From Yersinia enterocolitica subsp. enterocolitica (GTDB lineage Bacteria > Pseudomonadota > Gammaproteobacteria > Enterobacterales > Enterobacteriaceae): a stretch of 64,000 bases of DNA. The position numbers and the translations under genes were made by a program. Within the stretch, counting starts at the first letter, position 1, and every line of letters begins with the position of its first letter. The notes beneath the pieces were generated by a model. That model saw only the letters and a program-made list of their open reading frames with translations. It was not told where the DNA came from and searched no databases. Below are positions 57,551 to 64,000 of the stretch, one piece after another. Where the stretch lies: positions 2,046,001 through 2,110,000 of the forward strand of contig NZ_LR590469.1 of assembly GCF_901472495.1 (NCBI RefSeq). The letters are read 5' to 3'.

Positions 57551-58732
57551 TTAACGGGTGAACGCGTATACCGTGCCGCCTCTTGCCTGCACCAGCAACT
57601 TATCGCTGGCAACCACAGGCGCACTCAGGAAACCGGAGCTATCTACGCTCTGCTGAGCAACAAAACGACCATCAGTGGTATTCACCCAGTGCAGATAACC
57701 TTCAGCATCACCTACAACCAGATAACCATTATACATCACAGGAGCCGTCAAGTTACGATGTAATAAATCGCTTTGACTCCAAAGAGTTACACCACCATCG
57801 GCTTTCAGCGCAACAATGCGATCATTCTGATCGACCAGATAAATATTGCCGCCGTCAACAATAATGTCATTGACTGAACCCATTTCGCGCTTCCACAGAA
57901 TCTGACCAGAGCGCAGATCCAGTGCAGTCAGGTTGCCATTGTATGCCAGAGCATAAACAACGCCATCTACAACAACAGGTGTGGTATCAACATCATTCAG
58001 GCGGTCAATTTCAGTAGTCCCAGTCACTTGGGAAATACGCTGTTGCCAGATCAACTGACCTTGCTCCAGCATTACCGCACTGACACGGCCATTATCACCA
58101 CCAACAAGTGCAGCACCAAATGCAACTGTTGGCGCTGATTCACCCCGTAGAGACAAGGCTGGTGTATCCAGATTTAATGTCCACTTAATGGCACCGTCAG
58201 ATTCATTCAGCGCTTGCAACATACCATTCGAGGTGTGAATCAGTACCACACCATCACTGACAACCGGGCGGGACAAGGCTTCGCCAGCAACTACCGTCTG
58301 CCAGGCCACCTGTCCATCGTCAGAGTTCAACGCATAAACTACTGCTTTCTCACTACCGACGTACACATGAGCACCTGAAGCTGTTACGCCACCAGATAAC
58401 ATTGCGGAACGGTTGCTGGAGAGGAAGTTGGTTTTCTCAGACAGGTCAGTTTGCCAAATTTGTTTGCCCGTATCGGCTTCCATCGCTTTCACCAGACCTT
58501 TACGGTCCGCTGCAAAGACAGAAGTTCCCTGCCAGGCTGGGCGCAGATGTGAGTAATAATCACCGACACCACCACCCACAGAAGTGCTCCACACTTTTGT
58601 CGGCGTGAATTGATTCTCAACTTTTGGCAGTGGCGACATGGTAACCACATCTTCTTCACTGTTAAACAGTGAACAACCACTCAATAGGGCAACAGATACC
58701 AGTCCTACTAAGAGTGTTTTACGCAATTGCAT
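57551..58732 (-). CDS. bamB: Outer-membrane assembly lipoprotein BamB
   Basis: BamB is the beta-propeller lipoprotein of the BAM complex that inserts outer-membrane proteins. The 393-residue product has a lipobox (LVSVALLSGC, Cys20) and eight WD/PQQ-like blades with recurring VYALNSDDGQVAWQ, LQALNESDGAIKWT and LTALDLRSGQILWK signatures. It has AAGGGG seven bases before the ATG. Order yfgM-bamB-der on this strand is the conserved enterobacterial one. Confidence 0.96.
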   Translation of the reverse strand: MQLRKTLLVGLVSVALLSGCSLFNSEEDVVTMSPLPKVENQFTPTKVWSTSVGGGVGDYYSHLRPAWQGTSVFAADRKGLVKAMEADTGKQIWQTDLSEKTNFLSSNRSAMLSGGVTASGAHVYVGSEKAVVYALNSDDGQVAWQTVVAGEALSRPVVSDGVVLIHTSNGMLQALNESDGAIKWTLNLDTPALSLRGESAPTVAFGAALVGGDNGRVSAVMLEQGQLIWQQRISQVTGTTEIDRLNDVDTTPVVVDGVVYALAYNGNLTALDLRSGQILWKREMGSVNDIIVDGGNIYLVDQNDRIVALKADGGVTLWSQSDLLHRNLTAPVMYNGYLVVGDAEGYLHWVNTTDGRFVAQQSVDSSGFLSAPVVASDKLLVQARGGTVYAFTR

Positions 58733-58743
58733 GGGAATACCCC

Positions 58744-59364
58744 TTAGCTGGACAAATTATTCAATTTCATGCGCAGTAAAGCTTGTAGCGCCTGAGAAGC
58801 ATTTGATTCGACACCTTTACTGTAAGCTGCGCGTGCACCTGCGGTATCACCTTTGCTCAATAATGCATCGCCACGAACATCTTGTGCCATCGCAGTCCAG
58901 CCGTCGCCTTGCACTGCATCCAGTGTTTTCAATGCTTCATCTGGTTTTTTCAATTGCAATTGCAAACGAGCAAGACGCAAATTAATCAACGACAGCAGAT
59001 TTTCATCTTTTGTCTGGCCCAATGCTTGGGTAAGTTGCTGCGCAGCTTTATCAAATTCGTTTTGCTCAACAAAGTGGTGAGCCAGCTCTAACCCGGCAAG
59101 TACGCCGTAGTTATTTTTATTGCTCTGAACAAATTTTTCAGCGACAGCAACACCATCAGCACTGTTGGCTGACAAGGCATCACTGGCTTGCTGATAGGCA
59201 GAGGAGGCTTCCGTCAAAACAGTATTTTGATGACTCTGCCAGTAACGCCAGCCCACTAATGCACCAATCCCGAGCACCACACCCACGGCCAGCGCTTTAC
59301 CATTCTCACTAAAGAAACGGCGCACTGCATCAACCTGGTCATTTTCAGTGGTATAGACTTCCAC
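58744..59364 (-). CDS. yfgM: Periplasmic chaperone/ancillary SecYEG translocon subunit YfgM
   Basis: YfgM is a single-pass inner-membrane protein that associates with PpiD and SecYEG and aids outer-membrane protein biogenesis; it also affects RcsB stability in E. coli. The 206-residue protein starts at GTG (59362-59364) after AAGGAGAG. It has one membrane helix (ALAVGVVLGIGALVGWRYW) and TPR-like helices (about 45-200: NYGVLAGLELAHHFVEQNEF, LLSLINLRLARLQLQLKKPD). bamB begins 11 bases after its stop. Confidence 0.93.
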   Translation of the reverse strand: MEVYTTENDQVDAVRRFFSENGKALAVGVVLGIGALVGWRYWQSHQNTVLTEASSAYQQASDALSANSADGVAVAEKFVQSNKNNYGVLAGLELAHHFVEQNEFDKAAQQLTQALGQTKDENLLSLINLRLARLQLQLKKPDEALKTLDAVQGDGWTAMAQDVRGDALLSKGDTAGARAAYSKGVESNASQALQALLRMKLNNLSS

Positions 59365-59377
59365 GGTGTCTCTCTCC

Positions 59378-60652
59378 TTAACCCAACATCAAAGCCAGAC
59401 GCGCAGCAACATCCGCTTGCGCCAGCGTTTCTTGTTCACCATTCCGCAAATCTTTTACAACCACTTGCTGTGCTGCCACTTCGCTTTCGCCAAGTATTAA
59501 TGCCACACGCGCCCCCCACTTATCAGCGCGGGTAATTTGCTTTTTGAAATTGCCACCGCCGTAGTTAGTCATTAACTTTAAGGTCGGTAAAACATCACGC
59601 ACACGTTCTGCCAGCTGCATCGCCGCACTTTGCGTTCCCTCACCCGATGAGATGAGATACACATCAATAGTCGCAGGTACTTTAAACTCTGGATTAACGG
59701 CTTGTACCAACAGAACCAAACGCTCAAGCCCCATAGCAAAACCAACAGCAGGTGTGGCACGCCCCCCCAGTTGTTCAACTAAACCGTCGTAACGCCCACC
59801 GGCACAGACTGTACCTTGTGCGCCCAAACTGTTGGTCACCCACTCAAATACCGTACGGTTATAATAATCCAAACCACGAACTAAACGCTCATTAACGGTA
59901 TATGGGATGCCAGCCTGATTTAAAAGTTCACACAAACCGGCAAAATGTTGTTTTGATTCATCATCCAGATAATCAGATAGCTTAGGTGCATCGTTAAGCA
60001 ATAACTGAACGTCTGGGTTCTTAGAATCCAGCACACGTAACGGGTTGCTGTACATGCGACGCTTGCAATCTTCATCCAACACATCAACATGTTGTTCAAG
60101 GAAAGTCACCAGAGCTTCACGATAATCAGCGCGCGCATCCAATGAACCGATGGAGTTCAATTCAAGCTGCACATGCTCTGATATCCCTAAGGCACGCCAC
60201 CAACGAGCCGTCAGCAGTATCAATTCTGCATCAATATCAGGCCCTTGCAGACCGAAAACTTCCGCACCTAACTGGTGGAATTGACGGTAACGTCCCTTCT
60301 GTGGGCGCTCATAGCGAAACATCGGGCCGATATACCACAGACGCTGTTCCTGATTGTACAGCAGACCATGTTCAATGCCTGCGCGCACGCACCCTGCGGT
60401 ACCTTCCGGGCGCAGAGTCAGACTTTCGCCATTGCGATCGTCAAAGGTATACATCTCTTTCTCAACCACGTCGGTGACTTCACCGATAGCGCGTTTGAAT
60501 AACGGGGTCTGCTCTACAATCGGCATGCGAATTTCGCTGTAGCCATAGCCTGCCAGCACTTGCTTTAAAATACCTTCAATACGCTGCCATATTGCCGTAT
60601 CGGCTGGCAGGTAGTCGTTCATACCACGGATGGCTTGAATGTTCTTTGCCAC
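59378..60652 (-). CDS. hisS: Histidyl-tRNA synthetase
   Basis: HisS charges tRNA-His. The 424-residue class II enzyme has motif 2 [18 protein letters not shown], the histidine-specific loop [14 protein letters not shown] and motif 3 [13 protein letters not shown], then the anticodon-binding domain (about 325-424). I use the GTG at 60652, which gives [18 protein letters not shown] exactly as in E. coli. The frame stays open upstream to 60730, but that part lies inside a collapsed ERIC and is not protein-like. yfgM follows after 13 bases. Confidence 0.96.
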
Positions 60653-60670
60653 GTCTGTTCTCTGTAGTTT

Positions 60671-60731
60671 TATACCCAGTTTACATGATGTTGCAGCGGT
60701 GTCGGCAGCAACGCCAATAACATTGGGCATA
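60671..60731 (-). repeat. Collapsed ERIC in the hisS leader
   Basis: TATACCC and GGGCATA mark the outer ends, and GTTGCAGCGGTGTCGGCAGC with AACGCC in between resembles the inner arms of an ERIC without its centre. It would form a hairpin in the 5' leader about 20 bases before the hisS start. Confidence 0.55.
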
Positions 60732-60780
60732 GTGCAAAAAATAAAGCCGATTATAGAGGCTTGCCGCCCACATATTCAAT

Positions 60781-60797
60781 GGTGACAATTTGTCACC
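60781..60797. promoter_or_regulatory. 17-bp palindrome upstream of hisS
   Basis: GGTGACAATTTGTCACC is a perfect dyad (8-bp arms around one base) about 130 bp before hisS. It has the size of an operator for a dimeric repressor. I cannot name the protein. Confidence 0.4.
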
Positions 60798-60814
60798 TCT
60801 ACTGGCTCATTATA

Positions 60815-61024
60815 AAGCGGGCCATGCCCGCTTGAGGTTAATGACAAAGTGCCCGTAACGGTGAAAACAGGCAGATCGTAAAGACGCCGTAAACCCCTCC
60901 CTGGGGGCTCGAGCCGCGCCCTCCCTGGCGCGGACGCTTTACTCTTCTACCTGCCTTCACCTTGCAAGATCGAGTTACCGAGGTTTGTCAGCAGTCTGAA
61001 GCGGGCCATGCCCGCTTTTTTGTA
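60815..61024. repeat. Twin-hairpin palindromic block between hisS and ispG
   Basis: The gap holds two copies of AAGCGGGCCATGCCCGCTT (60815-60833 and 60999-61017), the second followed by a T-run on the plus strand. Between them lies a nested inverted repeat: GGTGAAAACAGGCAGA...GTAAAG near 60860-60881 against CTTTAC...CTACCTGCCTTCACC near 60937-60961. At its centre are two small hairpins with the same loop type: CCCC-TCCCT-GGGG (60894-60906) and CCGCGCC-CTCCCT-GGCGCGG (60914-60933). No gene is present. I recall similar G+C-rich palindromes between genes in Yersinia and Serratia, but cannot name this one. Confidence 0.6.
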
Positions 61025-61051
61025 TTCAACGATAACGAATGATCGTGCTAC

Positions 61052-62176
61052 TTATTTTTCTTCCAGCATATTGATAACTATTCGATTATTTGCATCGAGC
61101 ATCGATGCTTTTGCACGAATTTTAGCTTCCAACTGGTCAATCATCTTTTCGTTATCAAAACGTTCTCTCTGACGAACCCCATCTTCGTAGAAACCACTGT
61201 GGTTACGAGCACCGGTCACTCCGATAGTCGAGACCAATGCCTCGCCCGGCCCATTGACCACGCAGCCAATGATAGAGACATCCATTGGGGTAATCAGATC
61301 TTCTAACCGCTGTTCCAACGCGTTGACCGTACCAATAACATCAAACTCTTGGCGAGAACAGGTTGGGCAGGCAATAAAGTTGATCCCGCGAGAACGGATC
61401 CGCAGTGATTTAAGGATATCAAAGCCAACTTTGACTTCTTCTACCGGATCGGCAGCCAACGAGATACGTAACGTATCGCCAATACCTTCTGACAACAAAA
61501 GGCCTAAACCAATAGCCGATTTTACGGAGCCACTTCGTGCGCCACCGGCTTCAGTTATCCCAAGGTGCAACGGATTATTAATTTGCTTGGCCAGCAGACG
61601 GTAGGAGTTTACCGCCAGGTAAACATCGGAGGCTTTAACACTGACTTTAAACTGATCAAAATTAAGACGATCAAGGATATCGACATGACGCATCGCAGAT
61701 TCAAGCAGGGCTTCCGGCGTAGGCTCACCGTATTTTTCCTGAATATCTTTTTCCAGCGATCCACCATTGATACCAATTCGAATAGGGATATTGTGGTGAC
61801 GAGCACAATCAACCACAGAACGAATACGTTCTTCTGAACCGATGTTTCCAGGGTTAATTCGCAGGCAATCAACACCATACTCCGCAACTTTTAGCGCAAT
61901 ACGGTAATCGAAATGGATATCGGCAACCAACGGAACATTTGACTGCTGCTTGATTAACTTAAATGCTTCAGCCGCATCCATGGTTGGTACTGAAACTCGC
62001 ACGATATCTACGCCAACACGTTCCAGTGCCTTAATTTGAGCAACAGTCGCAGCAACATCAGTGGTCTTGGTATTGGTCATCGATTGCACTGTAATCGGCG
62101 CACCATCGCCAATAGGTACTTTTCCGACGTAAATCCGCGTCGATTTACGGCGGATAATTGGGGATTCGTTATGCAT
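61052..62176 (-). CDS. ispG: 4-hydroxy-3-methylbut-2-enyl diphosphate synthase (IspG/GcpE)
   Basis: IspG catalyses the penultimate MEP-pathway step, reducing MEcPP to HMBPP with a [4Fe-4S] cluster. The 374-residue protein (E. coli 372) has a TIM barrel ([19 protein letters not shown] onward) and the cluster ligands [10 protein letters not shown] and [11 protein letters not shown] with the conserved Glu. The ATG at 62176 follows AAGGAGAG and gives [20 protein letters not shown] as in E. coli; the longer frame to 62212 is not needed. It is downstream of rodZ. Confidence 0.96.
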   Translation of the reverse strand: MHNESPIIRRKSTRIYVGKVPIGDGAPITVQSMTNTKTTDVAATVAQIKALERVGVDIVRVSVPTMDAAEAFKLIKQQSNVPLVADIHFDYRIALKVAEYGVDCLRINPGNIGSEERIRSVVDCARHHNIPIRIGINGGSLEKDIQEKYGEPTPEALLESAMRHVDILDRLNFDQFKVSVKASDVYLAVNSYRLLAKQINNPLHLGITEAGGARSGSVKSAIGLGLLLSEGIGDTLRISLAADPVEEVKVGFDILKSLRIRSRGINFIACPTCSRQEFDVIGTVNALEQRLEDLITPMDVSIIGCVVNGPGEALVSTIGVTGARNHSGFYEDGVRQRERFDNEKMIDQLEAKIRAKASMLDANNRIVINMLEEK

Positions 62177-62296
62177 TACACACTCTCCTTTACAGTCGTG
62201 TAGTTTTCGCAACGCAGTCGTCTTTCAAAACCATTATCCTTCACGAGACAATAGCCATTTGTTAGATCCACAGTGTTGTTTGTCAAAAACACAATA

Positions 62297-63313
62297 TTAC
62301 TCTACACCGACAGTCAGGCGGGCTACGCGATTAGCCTTAATAAACTTACTCAAATCTACTGGGTTACCCTGATACGTAATCGTTAATGCACCCGGAGCAC
62401 CAATGGTCAGCTTATAGGGCGCTTTCCCTGATAGATTGAGGGTCGCGCCCCCTTTTTGGATACCACTAAATAATGTTTTCCCGCTTGCATCGACAACCTG
62501 TAACCAACAATCAGCAGTGAAATTCATAACTAATGAATCGGCTGATGATGTCGTACCAGTCACTCCAGCATCTGCTGTAGGTAATGGTGGTTGCGCGGTA
62601 GAAACACTTGGCAAGGGGGCCTGACTTGGAGAAACAACCGCAGACTCCGCTGAAGTTGTTCCTTGAGGTGCTGTTGTGTTGACACCGTTGTTCGCCGTAT
62701 CTGCTGGTGCTGCACTGCTCGTCGCAGGTACAGTACCATTTTCTGTTGGTGTAGACGGCTGGCTATTCGCGACCGGAGCTTGAGTATCCACCGGGTTCGC
62801 AGGATCGCTATTATCATCGGATAGCGGCACAGATTGACCGCCATTTTGCGACAGTTGAGCAGAAGACTGATCAGCCATAGTGACTATTTCTGCTTGCTGT
62901 GCCTGATGATTTTGCCACCACCATGCCCCTGTCAGACCGAGCACAACCAACACAATAAGCCAGGTGAAACTCATCAACCAGCCATCACGTTTTTTATGCT
63001 TTTTGCCCAATGAAAAACTTTGCATCGGGGCAACTTTTGCCGCTCTGATCGGCGCTTGTTTTGCCAACATAGGCAAGAGTTCATCTTCGGGAAGGTGAAC
63101 CAGTTTAGCGTAAGAACGAATGTAGCCACGGTGGAATGTCGAGGCGAGATTAGCTTGAGCTTTATCCTCCTCAATATCACGGATTGTGGATACTTTCAGA
63201 CACAGACGTTCTGCAACCATCTGCTGAGTTAGCCCTAGCGCTTCACGGGCTTGACGCAGGCGCACACCTGTCGTCTCTGGAACAGTTTGATCTTGGGAGG
63301 CTTCAGTATTCAT
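62297..63313 (-). CDS. rodZ: Cell-shape protein RodZ
   Basis: RodZ anchors MreB filaments to the inner membrane and keeps rod shape. The 338-residue protein has a cytoplasmic HTH domain that binds MreB (about 15-85: [22 protein letters not shown]), a basic juxtamembrane stretch (KKHKKRDG) and one membrane helix ([22 protein letters not shown]). A Ser/Thr/Pro/Gln-rich periplasmic linker (about 145-255) and a C-terminal beta-domain (DUF4115, about 258-338) follow. Its start overlaps the pilW stop by 11 bases. Confidence 0.95.
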   Translation of the reverse strand: MNTEASQDQTVPETTGVRLRQAREALGLTQQMVAERLCLKVSTIRDIEEDKAQANLASTFHRGYIRSYAKLVHLPEDELLPMLAKQAPIRAAKVAPMQSFSLGKKHKKRDGWLMSFTWLIVLVVLGLTGAWWWQNHQAQQAEIVTMADQSSAQLSQNGGQSVPLSDDNSDPANPVDTQAPVANSQPSTPTENGTVPATSSAAPADTANNGVNTTAPQGTTSAESAVVSPSQAPLPSVSTAQPPLPTADAGVTGTTSSADSLVMNFTADCWLQVVDASGKTLFSGIQKGGATLNLSGKAPYKLTIGAPGALTITYQGNPVDLSKFIKANRVARLTVGVE

Positions 63314-64000
63314 TAGCTAGAAAATGCTGGTACTGTTTGGATTGTGGAAAACTTCGCGCAAGCTGCTTGCCATAGCGTTGAACACTATCTTGACGGCCTG
63401 CTAGCGCGGCGAAACGAATTTGTAACCATAAACTTTCAGCACTGGCTGGAAGTACATGTTGATAAACATCCAGTAATAATTGCGCCTGAGCGCGATTCCC
63501 TTCTCCAAAATGCCTTTGAGCTTCTGCAAGCAGCGGCTCACCTTTATCCGGATCATACTTCAATGCCCGACTCAAGAGTACCCGAGCCTGGTCATTTTGA
63601 TTAGCCCGTAAAAAGCAATATCCAGCGTTTTCCAGACTATCTGCAACCTGACCATAATCAGGCGACAATACAGCTGCGCTAAACTGTTGTTGGGCCGGTA
63701 CATACTGCCCTAAACTACACAGAAACGCACCGTAATTATTCAGTACAGTGCCATTTCCTGGTGCCAGTTTCATCGCTTGCTGATAGCGCTGCTCTGCTGC
63801 ATCGTTTTCACCGATGCGTTGCTCATAAAAAGCCATACCCAATTGAGCGCGATAATCCTGTGGATCTGCCGCTACAGCCTTTTCAAGATTCTGCCGCGCA
63901 GCAGTAAGATCACCTTGCGCCAGATATTCTAAACCCAGTTGTAAACGTGTCTGCCCGGCGGCGGATTGGCTCACTTTTTCCGGCGATGAACCAGAACAAC
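63303..64000 (-). CDS. pilW: Type IV pilus biogenesis/stability lipoprotein PilW (PilF), 5' end missing
   Basis: A TPR protein that in type IV pilus systems stabilises pili by aiding secretin assembly at the outer membrane. From 63974 the frame gives 223 residues with about six TPR helices ([62 protein letters not shown]). The frame stays open to the window edge and reads CSGSSPEK just before the GTG, so the real start lies beyond 64000 and the Cys is the likely lipid anchor. Enterobacteria without pili often keep this gene between rlmN and rodZ. Confidence 0.88.
   Translation of the reverse strand, partial: CSGSSPEKVSQSAAGQTRLQLGLEYLAQGDLTAARQNLEKAVAADPQDYRAQLGMAFYEQRIGENDAAEQRYQQAMKLAPGNGTVLNNYGAFLCSLGQYVPAQQQFSAAVLSPDYGQVADSLENAGYCFLRANQNDQARVLLSRALKYDPDKGEPLLAEAQRHFGEGNRAQAQLLLDVYQHVLPASAESLWLQIRFAALAGRQDSVQRYGKQLARSFPQSKQYQHFLANEY

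Noticed and set aside
60652..60730. N-terminal extension of HisS from an upstream start
   Set aside because: The extra 26 residues come from a collapsed ERIC; the GTG at 60652 gives the E. coli-like N terminus.

Overview
The window looks like chromosomal DNA of a Yersinia species, most probably of the Y. enterocolitica group. The basis is near full-length similarity of most proteins to enterobacterial housekeeping genes, an mgtE gene next to yfgG, and many ERIC repeats of the type common in yersiniae. The species call is inference, because no rRNA or other typing locus is present.

Layout. 1-1.7 kb: a complete IS3-family element (IS407-like) followed by an internally deleted relic of a second IS3-family element. 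1.9-7.7 kb: ppk-ppx (polyphosphate metabolism), a tandem array of three ERIC repeats, yfgG and the Mg2+ channel gene mgtE. 8.0-12.8 kb: dgcE (yegE) and the Hsp70-like yegD. 12.8-19.1 kb: an accessory insert with a terminal-inverted-repeat element, a 7-bp tandem repeat, a four-gene chaperone-usher fimbrial operon and an orphan YafQ/RelE-type toxin. 19.3-30.8 kb: the mdtABCD-baeSR envelope-stress efflux operon and yegP. 30.9-31.7 kb: a decayed hipA-like gene next to an intact HTH gene. 31.9-34.7 kb: trhP (yegQ), the small RNA gene cyaR with a CRP site, and yegS. 35.0-40.4 kb: the sorbitol operon srlAEBDMRQ, interrupted by ERIC elements in two gene gaps. 40.5-43.8 kb: an ivy-like lysozyme inhibitor, an unknown gene, thiD under a TPP riboswitch, and a GNAT acetyltransferase. 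43.9-47.3 kb: a three-subunit membrane-bound flavo-cytochrome c sugar/sugar-acid dehydrogenase. 47.6-49.5 kb: an A+T-rich unknown exported protein. 49.7-64.0 kb: the conserved block guaBA / xseA / yfgJ / AEC transporter / der-bamB-yfgM-hisS-ispG-rodZ-pilW; pilW runs off the window.

In E. coli K-12, ppk-ppx-yfgG lie close to guaA, while yegE/yegD/mdt/yegQ/yegS and srl lie elsewhere. Here the second and third groups sit between ppx-yfgG and guaA, so the window is a mosaic of syntenic blocks. The joints carry repeats, fimbriae, toxin relics and the unknown exported protein.

The least explained items are: the 625-residue exported protein at 47.6-49.5 kb; a 56-bp structured repeat present twice (7.8 and 38.1 kb) with changes that keep its hairpin; the inverted-repeat element plus 7-mer tandem repeat in front of the fimbrial operon; a twin-hairpin block between hisS and ispG; and a perfect-consensus CRP site at 47.6 kb. 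No CRISPR array, tRNA, rRNA, prophage or clearly novel multi-gene system was found. All comparisons with known families are from memory, without database searches.
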